Positions 33,412 through 44,204 of a DNA stretch of 64,000 bases are shown piece after piece. The stretch is from the NCBI RefSeq assembly GCF_013416775.1, contig NZ_SZVI01000009.1:434001-498000 (forward strand), read 5' to 3'. A program made the translations under genes and the position numbers. This DNA comes from Rhodoferax sp. BLA1 (GTDB lineage: Bacteria; Pseudomonadota; Gammaproteobacteria; Burkholderiales; Burkholderiaceae_C). Each line of letters begins with the position of its first letter. Position 1 is the stretch's first letter. The notes under the pieces are model-generated. The model saw only the letters and a list, made by a program, of their open reading frames with translations, searched no databases and was not told where the DNA came from.

Positions 33412-34665
33412 TCACATGTGGTCGATCATGACCTGGCCGAATCCGGAGCAGCTCACCTGGGTTGCACCTTCCATCAGGCGGGCGAAGTCATAGGTGACCT
33501 TCTTGCTCTTGATCGAGCGTTCCATCGACTTGATGATGGCATCGGCCGCTTCGACCCAGCCCATGTGACGCAGCATCATTTCAGCGGACAGGATCTCGGA
33601 ACCCGGGTTCACATAGTCCTTGCCAGCGTACTTGGGAGCGGTGCCGTGCGTGGCTTCAAAACAAGCCACCGAGTCTGACAGGTTGGCACCCGGGGCAATA
33701 CCGATACCACCCACTTGTGCGGCCAGCGCGTCAGACACGTAGTCACCGTTCAAATTCAGAGTGGCAATCACGCTGTACTCGGCCGGGCGCAGCAAAATCT
33801 GTTGCAAGAAGGCATCTGCAATGCTGTCCTTGACGGTGATTTCTTTGCCGGTTTTCGGGTTCTTGAACGAACACCATGGGCCGCCGTCAATCGGCACTGC
33901 GCCAAACTCTTTTTGCGCCAGGCCATAAGCCCAGTCACGGAAGCCACCTTCGGTGAACTTCATGATGTTGCCCTTGTGCACGATGGTCACGCTGGGCTTG
34001 TCGTTGTCAATGGCGTATTGCACGGCCTTGCGCATCAGGCGCTCAGTGCCTTCGCGCGACACCGGTTTGATGCCGATGCCCGAGGTGTTGGGGAAACGGA
34101 TCTTGGTGACACCCATTTCCTCTTGCAGGAACTTGATGATTTTTTGTGCCTTGGGCGACTCGGCTTCAAATTCGATACCGGCGTAGATGTCTTCCGAGTT
34201 TTCGCGGAAGATCACCATGTTGGTCTTCTGCGGCTCTTTGACTGGGCTGGGCACACCGTCAAAGTACTGAATGGGGCGCAAGCAGACATACAGGTCCAGC
34301 TCCTGGCGCAAGGCCACGTTGAGCGAACGGATGCCACCACCCACGGGGGTGGTCAGCGGGCCTTTGATCGACACCACATACTCGCGCAGGGCGGCCAGGG
34401 TTTCTTCGGGCAACCAGACGTCGGGGCCATAAATCTTGGTGGATTTTTCACCGGCATAGACTTCCATCCAGTGGATCTTCTTCTTGCCGCCGTAAGCCTT
34501 GGCCACAGCCGCATCCACCACCTTGATCATCACCGGGGTGATGTCAAAACCGGTGCCATCACCTTCAATGAACGGGATGATCGGCTGATCCGGCACGTTC
34601 AGTGAATAGTCGGTATTGACGGTGATTTTTTGGCCTTCGGAAGGCACCTTGATGTGCTGGTACAT
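33412..34665 (-). CDS. icd: NADP-dependent isocitrate dehydrogenase
   Basis: A 417-residue enzyme of the TCA cycle (isocitrate to 2-oxoglutarate, making NADPH). [12 protein letters not shown] and the substrate-site Ser/Arg region [22 protein letters not shown] are present, with [42 protein letters not shown] and [18 protein letters not shown]. This matches the homodimeric bacterial type (E. coli 416). ATG 34665 (MYQHIKVP) has GGAGAC upstream; the frame extends 11 codons more. Confidence 0.97.
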   Translation of the reverse strand: MYQHIKVPSEGQKITVNTDYSLNVPDQPIIPFIEGDGTGFDITPVMIKVVDAAVAKAYGGKKKIHWMEVYAGEKSTKIYGPDVWLPEETLAALREYVVSIKGPLTTPVGGGIRSLNVALRQELDLYVCLRPIQYFDGVPSPVKEPQKTNMVIFRENSEDIYAGIEFEAESPKAQKIIKFLQEEMGVTKIRFPNTSGIGIKPVSREGTERLMRKAVQYAIDNDKPSVTIVHKGNIMKFTEGGFRDWAYGLAQKEFGAVPIDGGPWCSFKNPKTGKEITVKDSIADAFLQQILLRPAEYSVIATLNLNGDYVSDALAAQVGGIGIAPGANLSDSVACFEATHGTAPKYAGKDYVNPGSEILSAEMMLRHMGWVEAADAIIKSMERSIKSKKVTYDFARLMEGATQVSCSGFGQVMIDHM

Positions 34666-34857
34666 GAATATAAGTCTCCGTGGATGGATCAAAAACAAGG
34701 CTCACCCACTCGGAATGAACCAGAATTTCATTCTAGACGCAATACTTGACTCTTTTCCTCCTAATCACCTGCAAGTGCATGCCGTGCGCCTGCATCCAGC
34801 GACAACACATCACCCGCGCTGTGCCATCCACTGCAGCATTTGCGTGAAAATGAGGTC

Positions 34858-35301
34858 ATGAATAAACTTCTCCTCACCATTCTGTGCTGGGCCGCTGCCA
34901 GCGCCAGCCTGGCCCAGAACGCGCCCCAGATGGACCTGCCACGTATCAAACTCAGCGCGGGCATGTACCTGATCGACACCCAGGTGGCAAGCACCCCCGA
35001 GCAGCGAGAAATCGGCCTGATGTTCCGCCAGCAAATGCCCCAGAACGAGGGCATGTTGTTTGTGTTTGGCTCACCCGCCGAACAATGTTTCTGGATGAAG
35101 AACACCCTCTTGCCACTGACCGCTGCCTTTGTGGCCGACGACGGCAGCATCGTGAATCTGGAAGACATGAAACCGCAAACCACCAACTCCCATTGCTCGA
35201 AAAAACCGGTGCGTTATGTGCTGGAGATGAACCAGGGCTGGTTTGCCAAAAAAGGCATCAAGGCCGGGACCAAGCTCGGTGGTGAACCCTTTGCCAAATA
35301 G
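34858..35301 (+). CDS. DUF192 family exported protein
   Basis: A 147-residue precursor. The signal peptide ends in ASASLAQ (about residue 20). The DUF192 core is IGLMFRQQMPQNEGMLFVF, CFWMKNTLLPLTAAFV and AGTKLGG. The family is widespread and of unknown function; its fold suggests ligand binding in the periplasm. ATG 34858 has GAGG upstream. Followed by a palindromic repeat and a terminator. Confidence 0.88.
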   Translation: MNKLLLTILCWAAASASLAQNAPQMDLPRIKLSAGMYLIDTQVASTPEQREIGLMFRQQMPQNEGMLFVFGSPAEQCFWMKNTLLPLTAAFVADDGSIVNLEDMKPQTTNSHCSKKPVRYVLEMNQGWFAKKGIKAGTKLGGEPFAK

Positions 35302-35309
35302 ACTTCTTG

Positions 35310-35363
35310 ATTGATAGCTATCAGCCCTTGAAATATAAGGGCTGGAGGCATATTTTTCTTATA
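35310..35363 (+). repeat. Intergenic palindromic repeat copy
   Basis: TTGATAGCTATCAGCCCTT, spacer GAAATAT, AAGGGCTGGAGGCATATTTT. The halves are perfectly complementary in the core AGCCCTT/AAGGGCT. It abuts the terminator at 35363. Confidence 0.85.
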
Positions 35364-35392
35364 AAAAAAGCCACCGCTAAGGTGGCTTTTTT
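35363..35392. terminator. Bidirectional terminator between DUF192 gene and sodB
   Basis: A-run, AAGCCACC-GCTAA-GGTGGCTT stem, T-run; convergent genes on both sides. Confidence 0.85.
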
Positions 35393-35411
35393 GTGGGCAA
35401 AGACGCGTTGA

Positions 35412-35993
35412 TCAGGCGAAATTGGCCTGGGCAAACGACCAGTTGACCAGCTTATCGAGGAAGGTTTCGACAAACTTCGGACGCATGTTGCGGTAGTCGA
35501 TGTAGTAAGCGTGTTCCCACACGTCGACCGTCAGGATGGCGGTGTCGCCAGTGGTCAGCGGGGTGCCAGCGGCGCCCATGTTGACGATGTCGAGCGAACC
35601 GTCGGCCTTTTTCACCAGCCAGGTCCAGCCCGAACCGAAGTTGCCCACAGCGGACTTCACGAAGGCTTCGCGGAAGGCGGCGTAGCTGCCCCACTTGGCG
35701 GTGATGGCGGTGGCCAGGGCGCCGGTGGGTTCACCACCGCCGTTGGGGGTCATGCAGTTCCAGAAGAAGGTGTGGTTCCAGATTTGCGCGGCGTTGTTGT
35801 AGATGCCGCCGCTGGACTTCTTGACAATCTCTTCGAGGGTGAAGTTTTCAAACTCGGTGCCTTTTTGCAGGTTGTTGAGGTTGACCACATAAGCGTTGTG
35901 GTGCTTGCCATGGTGGAATTCCAAGGTCTCTTTGGAATAGTGGGGGGCCAAAGCGTCGATGGCAAAGGGCAAAGCGGGCAAGGTGTGTTCCAT
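35412..35993 (-). CDS. sodB: Superoxide dismutase [Fe]
   Basis: A 193-residue Fe-type SOD, converting superoxide to peroxide and oxygen. Metal ligands His in [13 protein letters not shown] and IWNHTFFW, Asp and His in [24 protein letters not shown] and GSGWTWLV are typical of Fe-SOD. Cytoplasmic, no signal peptide. Monocistronic by position. Confidence 0.97.
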   Translation of the reverse strand: MEHTLPALPFAIDALAPHYSKETLEFHHGKHHNAYVVNLNNLQKGTEFENFTLEEIVKKSSGGIYNNAAQIWNHTFFWNCMTPNGGGEPTGALATAITAKWGSYAAFREAFVKSAVGNFGSGWTWLVKKADGSLDIVNMGAAGTPLTTGDTAILTVDVWEHAYYIDYRNMRPKFVETFLDKLVNWSFAQANFA

Positions 35994-36038
35994 AATTTCC
36001 TCAGAGTGGTTTTGCGAAAAATCAAATTGTAGAAAGTT

Positions 36039-37385
36039 TCAGGTGATTTGGTCGGTCACGGTCAATTCAACCGTGCCGTCCATGAGGGTGGCTGACAAGG
36101 CCTGCCCGACATGGGTCTGGCTGACACGCGTGACCGCCTGGCCTTGTCCATCACTGAGCCAGGCATAACCCCGCTCCAGCACCAGATGGGGGTCCAGCAA
36201 ACCCAGGCGGAGCTGGGCACGCTCCAACCGCTGGGACTGCGTCTGTAAACCACGGCTCAAGGCCATCGGCAACTGCGCGGCCAGCCGCTGCAGATGTTGG
36301 CTGCGCAACTGCAGCGTATGCCGGGTACCACTTTGCAAACGCTGGGCACAGGCACTCAGGCGTAACTGCTGGCCCGCGAGTTTGGCCGAGGGCCGACCCA
36401 GCCGTGCCAGCGCGTTGTCCAGGCGCTGGTGTTGCCGGTCCAGGTGTCGCTCCAGGGCGTCTTGCAGGCGACGCTGCACCGCGTCCAGCGCGCCCAGCCA
36501 GGCCTCGCGCGGCTGGGCCACCAGTTCAGCTGCGGCAGTGGGGGTGGGGGCGCGCAGGTCGGCCACAAAATCGGCGATGCTGAAATCGGTTTCATGGCCC
36601 ACACCACAGACCACCGGCACCGGACTGTTCGCAATGACACGGGCCAGCGCCTCGTCGTTGAAGGCCCACAGGTCTTCCAAAGCCCCACCACCGCGCACCA
36701 GCAGGATCACGTCGACCGGCGGCGGTAGCGTCACCCCACGCGCTCGCTTATAAGTAAAATCGGCCTCTAGTCCTTGTTCCACCTGGGTCAGATGGTACAA
36801 AGTTGATAGTGACTGGATCAACTCGGCGGGTGCCGCCAAGCCCTGCACCGAGGCTGGCGCCAGCACCACCGGGATGTGGGGCACACGTCGGCGCAGCGCC
36901 GTCACCACATCATGCAAGGCTGCCGCACCAAGCGAGGTGACCAGCCCGATGGCGCGTGGCATCACCGGCAAAGGCCGTTTGCGCGATGCATCAAACAGAC
37001 CCTCAGCCTCCAGCTTGGCCTTGAGCAACAAAAACTGCTCAAACAGGTTGCCCTGCCCGGCGCGGCGCATGCTGTCGACAATCAGCTGCAGGTCACCACG
37101 CGGCTCATACACACCGAGTTTGCCCATCACCTCCACCAGTTCACCGTCGCGTGGCGCAAAATCCAGTGTGCTGGCGGCACGTTTGAACATGGCGCAGCGC
37201 AACTGGCCGCTGGCATCTTTCAACGTGAAATAACAGTGGCCACTGGCCGCACGCGAAAAGCCCGACAACTCGCCGCGCACCGTCACCGGGTTAAAGCGCG
37301 CCTGCAGCGCATCGGCAATCGCTCTGCACAAGGCGCCCACGGCCCACACCAGGGGTTTACCCTGTGTATTTTTTATATCAACCAT
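36039..37385 (-). CDS. xseA: Exodeoxyribonuclease VII large subunit
   Basis: About 448 residues. The OB-fold N-domain (VRGELSGFSRAASGHCYFTLKDASGQL) is followed by the catalytic domain with VLVRGGGALEDLWAFNDE and CGVGHETDFSIADFVADLRAPTPTAAAE, then a coiled-coil C-terminal region. Degrades single-stranded DNA with XseB. The ATG 37385 (MVDIKN) is preferred over one 19 codons upstream. Residues EQGLEADFTYKRARG (about 205-220) are encoded by a half copy of the palindromic repeat. Confidence 0.95.
   Translation of the reverse strand: MVDIKNTQGKPLVWAVGALCRAIADALQARFNPVTVRGELSGFSRAASGHCYFTLKDASGQLRCAMFKRAASTLDFAPRDGELVEVMGKLGVYEPRGDLQLIVDSMRRAGQGNLFEQFLLLKAKLEAEGLFDASRKRPLPVMPRAIGLVTSLGAAALHDVVTALRRRVPHIPVVLAPASVQGLAAPAELIQSLSTLYHLTQVEQGLEADFTYKRARGVTLPPPVDVILLVRGGGALEDLWAFNDEALARVIANSPVPVVCGVGHETDFSIADFVADLRAPTPTAAAELVAQPREAWLGALDAVQRRLQDALERHLDRQHQRLDNALARLGRPSAKLAGQQLRLSACAQRLQSGTRHTLQLRSQHLQRLAAQLPMALSRGLQTQSQRLERAQLRLGLLDPHLVLERGYAWLSDGQGQAVTRVSQTHVGQALSATLMDGTVELTVTDQIT
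36748..36785 (-). repeat. Half copy of the palindromic repeat inside xseA
   Basis: Minus strand AAGGACTAGAGGCCGATTTT followed by ACTTATAA, matching the right half and outer tail of the reference copy at 22265. The left half is not recognisable. Confidence 0.6.
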
Positions 37386-37597
37386 GACACAAACCCGTTG
37401 ACAAATGGCGTGTGCTGGAGACGCCAAATACAAGTCGTCCACAGTTTGGTGAAACTACCCGGGACCCAAAAACAGGAGCGAAGAATCTCGCAACTTCGGT
37501 AAAGACCATTGATTTCATTGAATTTTTTACTGCCTAATTTGTCATCAAGGTGTCAGGATCCAAGCTGCATGCGGCTTGCAGCCACTTGCACCAGGGC

Positions 37598-37618
37598 TTC
37601 TCCACAAAGTTATCCACA
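37598..37618 (+). promoter_or_regulatory. DnaA-box pair upstream of exbB
   Basis: TTATCCACA at 37610-37618 is a perfect DnaA box; TTCTCCACA at 37598-37606 differs at one base and lies 12 bp before. A candidate exbB -10 (CATAAT) follows at 37663-37668. The rest of 37386-37700 holds no gene I can support. Confidence 0.45.
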
Positions 37619-37700
37619 GAAATTGTGGGCAGTCGGTGTGCTTCACGGCACAAGGGCTGCGCCATAATTGCCCGGCTATTCTCACGAGCGGAGTCCCAAT

Positions 37701-38327
37701 TTGTTTTCCATCATACAAGCCGCAGGCTGGCCGATCTGGCCCTTGATCGCCTGCTCCATCCTGGCGCTGGCCCTGGTGATCGAGCGTTTTCTGAGTCTCA
37801 AAGTGGCCAAGGTGGCGCCCCCCAGTTTGCTCGACGAGGTGATGACGGTGACCCGCAACGGTGTGCCCGGTGCCGAAGTCATCAACCAGCTGGAGAAAAA
37901 TTCGGCCTTGGGTGAGGTGTTGGCCAGTGGCCTGCGCACCCTGACCCAGAACCCGCGCTGCAGTGACGATGAGTTGCGCGCCGGCATGGAGAGTACCGGC
38001 CGCCTGGTGGCGCACCGGCTGGAGCGTTACCTGAGTGCGTTGGCCACCATCGCCTCGGCCGCGCCGCTGATGGGTCTGTTTGGCACGGTGATTGGCATGA
38101 TCGAGATTTTTGGTTCACAAACCCCCAGCGGTGCCACCGGTGGCAACCCGGCGCAGCTGGCGCATGGCATTTCGGTGGCCTTGTACAACACCGCGTTTGG
38201 CCTGATGGTGGCGATCCCGGCGCTGATTTTCTGGCGTTATTTCCGCGCCCGGGTGGATGAGTATTTGCTCACGCTGGAACTGGCCGCCGAACATCTGGCA
38301 CGCCACCTGATCAGTTTGCGCAAATAA
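37701..38327 (+). CDS. exbB: MotA/TolQ/ExbB family proton channel
   Basis: A 208-residue inner-membrane protein starting at TTG 37701 with GGAG seven bases upstream (an earlier in-frame ATG gives a non-family leader). Membrane segments at ~10-30 and in the C-terminal half; SAAPLMGLFGTVIGMIEIF and GNPAQLAHGISVALYNTAFGLMVAIPALIF are the ExbB/TolQ hallmarks. With ExbD it powers TonB-dependent uptake or Tol function. First gene of the exbB-exbD-lpxK-kdsB-adk run; 12 bp to exbD. Confidence 0.93.
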   Translation: MFSIIQAAGWPIWPLIACSILALALVIERFLSLKVAKVAPPSLLDEVMTVTRNGVPGAEVINQLEKNSALGEVLASGLRTLTQNPRCSDDELRAGMESTGRLVAHRLERYLSALATIASAAPLMGLFGTVIGMIEIFGSQTPSGATGGNPAQLAHGISVALYNTAFGLMVAIPALIFWRYFRARVDEYLLTLELAAEHLARHLISLRK

Positions 38328-38339
38328 GGCTTTTTCAGC

Positions 38340-38759
38340 ATGAACTTTCGTCCCCGCCCCAAGGAAGAGCCCGAGATCAATCTGATCCCGTTCATCGACG
38401 TGTTGCTGGTGATCCTGATCTTTTTGATGCTCTCCACCACCTACAGCAAGTTCACCGAGTTGCAGCTGCGTCTGCCGGTGGCTGATACCGAGGCGCAGCG
38501 TGATTACCCCAAAGAGGTGCTGGTCTCAGTCAGCAGTGAGGGCAACTTCAGCGTCAACAAACTGCCGGTACTGGGCCGCAGCGTGGCGGAATTGGCCGAC
38601 GCTTTGCAAACGGGTGCCAAGGCAGGTGCTGAGTCGGTGGTGATCATTTACGCCGATGCCGCCGCCCGCCACCAGTCGGTCATCACGGTGATGGAGGCCG
38701 CCAAACGCGCTGGCCTGTCCCACATCACCTTTGCCACCCAGTCGTCCGGCGCCAACTAG
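38340..38759 (+). CDS. exbD: ExbD/TolR family biopolymer transport protein
   Basis: A 139-residue protein: short cytoplasmic N-terminus PKEEPEINLIPFIDVLLVILIFLML with the proton-carrying Asp in FIDV inside the single membrane span, then a periplasmic domain ending ITFATQSSGAN. Works with the ExbB protein 12 bp upstream. Confidence 0.95.
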   Translation: MNFRPRPKEEPEINLIPFIDVLLVILIFLMLSTTYSKFTELQLRLPVADTEAQRDYPKEVLVSVSSEGNFSVNKLPVLGRSVAELADALQTGAKAGAESVVIIYADAAARHQSVITVMEAAKRAGLSHITFATQSSGAN

Positions 38760-38819
38760 TGCGCCGGTGCCAGCAGCAGCCTGGACAACACCCTTTTTCT
38801 CAGCCCCACGGTCGGCCCC

Positions 38820-39842
38820 ATGCCCCCTTCACCCACCCCTGCCTGGCAGCAGACCTTGTTACGCGCCTGGACACAGCGCGGGCTGCTGGCCTGGTCGCTG
38901 TGGCCGCTGTCCCTGCTCTACCGGCTGTTGATTGGGCTACGCGCTGCCTTGTTCCATACGGGCCTGCTGGCGACACGGCGTGTGGCTGTGCCGGTGGTGA
39001 TTGTGGGCAATGTGGTGGCGGGTGGCGCAGGCAAAACCCCGGTGGTGATCGCGCTGGTAGAGCATCTGCAGCGGCGTGGCATCCGGGTGGGTGTGATTTC
39101 GCGTGGTTATGGTCGCAGCCAAGCGGGTTGCCAGGAAGTCACCCTCCAGCGCGCGGCGCAAGAGGTGGGGGACGAGCCGGCACTGATCCACCGGCGTACC
39201 GGTGCACCGGTGTTTGTGGCCGAGGAACGCGTGCACGCCGCCCAGGCGTTGCTGGCGCGCCACCCACAAACCCAGATCATCCTGAGTGATGACGGGCTGC
39301 AACACCTGAGCTTGCACCGTGACCTGGAGATTGGTGTGTTTGACGAGCGCGGTGTCGGCAACGGCTTTTTGCTGCCAGCGGGGCCTTTGCGCGAGCCCTG
39401 GCCGCGTCGACTGGACCTGGTGCTGCGCTCAGGCACAGCGCCCATGTTTGATGGTTTTCGGATTCGGCGCACACTGGCTGACCATGCCGTGACGCAGGAC
39501 GGCAGCCAGATCCCGCTGCATGAGCTGGCGAGCCAGCCAACTGCACCCCTGTTGGCGCTGGCCGCGATTGCCCAGCCCGAGGTGTTTTTTGCCATGCTGC
39601 GCCAGCAGGGTTTGACACTGCAGAGCACCCTGGCGCTGCCGGATCACTACGATTTCAAGAGCTTTTCAACCAATGAATACAAGGGCTACAGGCTGATTTG
39701 CACCGAAAAAGACGCGGTCAAACTGTGGCCACTGTGCCCCGATGCCCTGGCCGTGCCGCTGATGGCGGTGTTGCCAGACGAGGCCTGGCAGGCTTTTGAC
39801 AGCCGGATTGAGACCCTGTTGGCCCCCGCCACGCCCCCCTGA
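38820..39842 (+). CDS. lpxK: Tetraacyldisaccharide 4'-kinase
   Basis: A 340-residue inner-membrane kinase that phosphorylates the lipid A precursor at the 4' position. N-terminal membrane helix, P-loop [19 protein letters not shown], then [18 protein letters not shown] and [20 protein letters not shown] near the C-terminus is conserved. Residues around [16 protein letters not shown] (about 282-297) cover a half copy of the palindromic repeat. Position after exbD and before kdsB is standard in beta-proteobacteria. Confidence 0.95.
   Translation: MPPSPTPAWQQTLLRAWTQRGLLAWSLWPLSLLYRLLIGLRAALFHTGLLATRRVAVPVVIVGNVVAGGAGKTPVVIALVEHLQRRGIRVGVISRGYGRSQAGCQEVTLQRAAQEVGDEPALIHRRTGAPVFVAEERVHAAQALLARHPQTQIILSDDGLQHLSLHRDLEIGVFDERGVGNGFLLPAGPLREPWPRRLDLVLRSGTAPMFDGFRIRRTLADHAVTQDGSQIPLHELASQPTAPLLALAAIAQPEVFFAMLRQQGLTLQSTLALPDHYDFKSFSTNEYKGYRLICTEKDAVKLWPLCPDALAVPLMAVLPDEAWQAFDSRIETLLAPATPP
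39667..39702 (+). repeat. Half copy of the palindromic repeat inside lpxK
   Basis: AATACAAGGGCTACAGGCTGATTT matches the right half as found in dnaX (7936 copy). The left half is not recognisable. Confidence 0.5.
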
Positions 39843-39859
39843 GAAGCTATCATCACGCC

Positions 39860-40042
39860 ATGGACACACGACTACTTGAACTGCTGGTTTGCCCGGTCAC
39901 CAAAGGACCGCTTGAATACAACCGCGAGACGCAGGAACTCACCTCACGCAGTGCCCGTCTGGCCTACCCGGTGCGCGACGGCATCCCGATCCTGCTCGAA
40001 AACGAAGCCCGCACACTCACCGACGAAGAACTCGGGCTCTGA
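39860..40042 (+). CDS. Trm112 family small protein (YcaR-like)
   Basis: A 60-residue protein: [37 protein letters not shown]. The single Cys replaces the paired zinc cysteines of eukaryotic Trm112. Function in bacteria is unclear; the gene is regularly wedged between lpxK and kdsB, as here (17 bp and 35 bp gaps). Confidence 0.93.
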   Translation: MDTRLLELLVCPVTKGPLEYNRETQELTSRSARLAYPVRDGIPILLENEARTLTDEELGL

Positions 40043-40077
40043 GCCCACACGCCACCACTGCACCGAGGAGTTTTCCC

Positions 40078-40848
40078 GTGAGTTACACCGTCTTGATCCC
40101 GGCCCGGATGGCCTCCACCCGCCTGCCCAACAAACCCCTGGCCGACATTGCCGGTGTGCCAATGGTGGTGCGGGTGGCGCAACGCGTGATGTCACTGACC
40201 CAATCGCAGGAAGCGGTGCGGGTGGTGGTGGCGACCGACAGCCCGGAGATTGTGGCGGCCTGTCAGGCCCACGCGGTGGACGCCATCCTGACCCGCGCCG
40301 ACCACCCCTCGGGCTCGGACCGCCTGGCCGAGGCTTGTGGCTTGTTGGGTCTGGCCGATGACGAGATTGTGGTGAATGTCCAGGGTGACGAACCACTGAT
40401 GGCACCCACCCTCGTCACCGCCGTCGCGGCCTTGTTGCAAAATACGCCGCAAGCCCATATGAGCACGGCAGCCCATACTATTGATACGGTAGCGGACTTC
40501 CACAACCCGAACTTTGTCAAAGTGGTGCTGGATGCACAGAACATGGGCCTGTATTTCAGCCGCTCACCGATCCCCTACCCGCGTGACAATCCGGCCCAGC
40601 TGCCCAGCCCGCTGCCACTGCGCCACATCGGCATTTATGGTTATCGCGTGGGTTTTCTGCGCCAGTTCCCGCAGTTGGCGCAGGCTCCGCTGGAGGTCAC
40701 CGAGGCGCTGGAGCAGCTGCGGGCCTTATGGCACGGCTATCGGATCGTGGTGCATGTCACCGAACACGCCCCTGGCGCGGGGGTCGACACCCCGGAAGAC
40801 CTGGCGCGCGTGCGTCAGGTTTTTGACCAGACATCGGCCAAGCTGTAA
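40078..40848 (+). CDS. kdsB: 3-deoxy-manno-octulosonate cytidylyltransferase
   Basis: A 256-residue enzyme making CMP-Kdo for lipopolysaccharide. [20 protein letters not shown] is the nucleotide loop; [20 protein letters not shown] and RSPIPYPRD complete the active site. GTG start at 40078 with GAGGAG ribosome site. Confidence 0.97.
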   Translation: MSYTVLIPARMASTRLPNKPLADIAGVPMVVRVAQRVMSLTQSQEAVRVVVATDSPEIVAACQAHAVDAILTRADHPSGSDRLAEACGLLGLADDEIVVNVQGDEPLMAPTLVTAVAALLQNTPQAHMSTAAHTIDTVADFHNPNFVKVVLDAQNMGLYFSRSPIPYPRDNPAQLPSPLPLRHIGIYGYRVGFLRQFPQLAQAPLEVTEALEQLRALWHGYRIVVHVTEHAPGAGVDTPEDLARVRQVFDQTSAKL

Positions 40849-40933
40849 GCCACCCGGCAGCTGGCCCATGCTATTCTGAATCACCCACGTTTCGTGCTTT
40901 GGACCCGTCCAACTGAGCAGAGAACGGTTTTGA

Positions 40934-41617
<684 letters not shown>

Positions 41618-41640
41618 AGCTGCTTGTTCCAACACCCCAA

Positions 41641-41675
41641 AGCCTGATGCCCAGCCTGGGCCTCAGGCTTTTTTT
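41641..41675 (+). terminator. Intrinsic terminator after adk
   Basis: AGCCTGA-tGCCCAG-CCTGGGC-cTCAGGCT followed by seven T. Confidence 0.88.
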
Positions 41676-41768
41676 ATGGCCTGTGCCTTGCCAAAGGGGC
41701 GGCTGGCCTCAAAAACCCGGTCGCTTTTTTTAAAACTCGGCTGTGGCCAAAGTGATGAGAAACGTCGC

Positions 41769-43499
41769 TTAAAAACTCTCCCACTCATCACCACCCGCCT
41801 TGGCTTGGCTGCTGTTGCTCAAGGCTGCAGTTTGAGGTGCGGCCTTGACAGCCGCCTTCTTGGCCGGAACAAAAGCCTTGGGTGCACGGACCACCGCGCT
41901 GGTGCGCGCGGCGGGTGCTGAGAACCCACGGTCTTGCCCCGCTGCCAGTTTGAACACCGCCACCGTGCCCACCAGATCTTGCGCCTGGCTCTTGAGGCTG
42001 CTGGCGGCTGCGGCCATCTCCTCCACCAAAGCCGCATTTTGTTGCGTGGCCTGGTCCATTTGTGTTACCGCTTCACCGACCTGGCTGACACCCTGGCTTT
42101 GTTCGTTGCTGGCGGCGCTGATCTCACCCATGATGTCGGTTACCCGTTTGATCGAGTTGACCACCTCGGTCATGGTGGTACCCGCTTGATCCACCAGAGC
42201 GGTGCCTTGTTCAACGCGCTCGACGCTGTTGTTGATCAAGGTCTTGATTTCTTTGGCGGCTTCGGCACTGCGGCCAGCCAGGCTGCGCACTTCTGATGCG
42301 ACGACCGCAAAGCCTCGCCCTTGCTCACCAGCGCGGGCGGCTTCCACCGCCGCGTTGAGCGCCAGGATATTGGTCTGGAACGCGATACCGTCAATCACCG
42401 AGATGATGTCGCTGATCTTTCTTGAGGCTTCGTTGATGCCTTTCATGGTGTCGACCACCTGGGCCACCACCTCACCACCTTGTACCGCCACGGTAGACGC
42501 ACTCAAAGCCAGCTGGTTGGCCTGGCGCGCGTTGTCGGCGTTTTGTTTAACCGTGGAGGACAGTTCTTCCATGGAGGCAGCGGTTTCTTCTAAAGCACTG
42601 GCTTGGGATTCGGTGCGGCTGGAGAGGTCGTGGTTGCCCTGGGCGATCTCAGCGCTGGCGGTGGCCACAGACTCAGAGCCCACTCGCACTGATGAAACCA
42701 CCCCAATCAGGGCAGTCTGCATACGGGCCATGGCAGCCATCACACTCGTGGTGTCACCGCTGCGAACATGCAAAGAAGCACTCAAATCACCATCTGCCAC
42801 CCGGCTGGCCACATGGCTCAAGTCAGTCGGTTCAGCCCCTAGCGCACGGGTCAAGCTACGGGTAATCAGCACACCAGCCAACACAGCCAAACCAAACGCC
42901 AAAATGCAAACACCAATCAGAATATTGCGTTGCGTGATGTAGAGCGCTGCTGATTCGTCTACCAGTTGGGCTGAACGCGCTGCCGTGAACTCGGCGTAAC
43001 TGGCTGCCGCTTGAGCCAAGGCCGCTAAAAGGGGACGGCATTCGGAGTTCATTTTTGCAATGGCTTCTTCATGCTGGTTGTTGAGCGCCAATTCAACAAT
43101 GCCCATGGCCACCGGGGCGTAAGCCTGTTCAATTTTGTCCATCTCCCCAATCAAGCGTCGCGCCTCGTCGGGAATATCTGGCGCTTGGGCCATGCTTTTG
43201 AGCTTGGCCATGCGCTCCACCACATTTTTTTGCGCCTGCATGACCTTGTCTTTTTCGACCACCACGTCTTCTGGACGTGTGACCAATACCAAATTGCGCG
43301 CGGCAATAGCACGACTATCCACAGCTTGTTGCACACCTGAAGCCAGCAAGACACGTGTGTTGGCGCCTTTGACGTAACTGTCAAAACGGCTATCGGCATC
43401 TTTAAGCGTCTTCGCGGCAAAGCCGGAAACCAACAAGATCATCAAGGCCAAGCCACCAAACGACCAGGTCAGCTTTGCACGCACTGTTAAGTTGTTCAT
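41769..43499 (-). CDS. Methyl-accepting chemotaxis protein with C-terminal EWESF tether
   Basis: A 576-residue receptor starting [14 protein letters not shown] (ATG 43499). TM1 about 10-30, four-helix periplasmic domain (~35-185; [20 protein letters not shown]), TM2 ~190-210, HAMP, tip [23 protein letters not shown]. After an Ala/Lys-rich linker, the last residues are DEWESF, like the NWETF motif that recruits CheR/CheB to major receptors. A short CheW-like gene lies 27 bp upstream on the same strand. Confidence 0.93.
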   Translation of the reverse strand: MNNLTVRAKLTWSFGGLALMILLVSGFAAKTLKDADSRFDSYVKGANTRVLLASGVQQAVDSRAIAARNLVLVTRPEDVVVEKDKVMQAQKNVVERMAKLKSMAQAPDIPDEARRLIGEMDKIEQAYAPVAMGIVELALNNQHEEAIAKMNSECRPLLAALAQAAASYAEFTAARSAQLVDESAALYITQRNILIGVCILAFGLAVLAGVLITRSLTRALGAEPTDLSHVASRVADGDLSASLHVRSGDTTSVMAAMARMQTALIGVVSSVRVGSESVATASAEIAQGNHDLSSRTESQASALEETAASMEELSSTVKQNADNARQANQLALSASTVAVQGGEVVAQVVDTMKGINEASRKISDIISVIDGIAFQTNILALNAAVEAARAGEQGRGFAVVASEVRSLAGRSAEAAKEIKTLINNSVERVEQGTALVDQAGTTMTEVVNSIKRVTDIMGEISAASNEQSQGVSQVGEAVTQMDQATQQNAALVEEMAAAASSLKSQAQDLVGTVAVFKLAAGQDRGFSAPAARTSAVVRAPKAFVPAKKAAVKAAPQTAALSNSSQAKAGGDEWESF

Positions 43500-43526
43500 A
43501 AAAAATTCCAAGTAGTTGTGGCTGTA

Positions 43527-43877
43527 TCAAGCCAATGAAAAAACCAAGCCCATCGCCGCGCTGGACATCCGCTTGTTGCTGTCCATCAGAACCAGCGTGG
43601 GGTTATTCAGCAAACCAAAGGCCTGTTGGTCACTGTTCAAAGAGATCGGTGCGATCACGCAACGCAGATTCACCGCACCCAGGACATGTTCGGGTGCATT
43701 GGCCAGATGAGTGGGGCGCTCGAACGAACGGATTCCTTGCAGCTGCAAGATATCAATGCCGTACTCCTCGTCGCCCAGTTTGAAAGCCAAAAACTCGCTG
43801 AGTGCCAGTTCTTGCGTATCGGCTTGAGAGGCCACCGTGTCTCTTGTGCTGCGAGGCACTGTTGCTGTTTGAGTCAT
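43527..43877 (-). CDS. CheW-like protein, truncated or degenerate
   Basis: A 116-residue product with a clear CheW start: EFLAFKLGDEEYGIDILQLQGIR, THLANAPEHVLGAVNLRCVIAPI. After that, normal CheW continues ~70 more residues; here it ends with LNSDQQAFGLLNNPTLVLMD and VFSLA. The second SH3-like subdomain is thus mostly missing, and I could not find it in another frame. It might be a decayed copy or a shortened adaptor. Same strand and close to the chemoreceptor gene. Confidence 0.7.
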   Translation of the reverse strand: MTQTATVPRSTRDTVASQADTQELALSEFLAFKLGDEEYGIDILQLQGIRSFERPTHLANAPEHVLGAVNLRCVIAPISLNSDQQAFGLLNNPTLVLMDSNKRMSSAAMGLVFSLA

Positions 43878-44204
43878 GCGACCGCCGTGTTTGATTATTT
43901 AAAAACTACATTATTTGTCAAAATTATATATTTTTTAAAAATTCATGCACGCTATCCACTGCATGCCACTTCAAAGGCACTTCTGCGAGGCCCGTGACAC
44001 AGCAAAGAGCCATGCCAGGCATGGGTTCCATGCCCGGTTGTGGATGGGGGCAGACAAGGCAAAACCTGGGCCACCAGTCAGAGCCAGCCCGACAGGTGAT
44101 GCCGCCAAAAGCACCACGGAGTGGCACAACTGCAAACCCGCTAGAAGCGCAGATTCGTTCGGCGGGGTTTCACCACAAAATCCACCACATAGCGGACAGG
44201 GGCA
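43878..44204. other. 327-bp gap, AT-rich then hairpin-containing
   Basis: 43890-43950 is strongly AT-rich (probably the promoter of the CheW-like/chemoreceptor genes). GGCATGG-GTT-CCATGCC at 44018-44034 forms a perfect 7-bp hairpin without a U-run. I see no gene. Confidence 0.5.

Noticed and set aside
37598..37618. Replication origin near exbB
   Set aside because: Only two DnaA boxes, no AT-rich unwinding region, and no dnaA, dnaN, parA or gidA gene nearby.
40465..40500. Palindromic repeat remnant in kdsB (CTATTGATACGGTAGC)
   Set aside because: Only the outer left motif is vaguely similar; the core AAGGGCT is missing.
43314..43322. CTATCCACA as a DnaA box
   Set aside because: Single one-mismatch site inside a chemoreceptor coding sequence; expected by chance.
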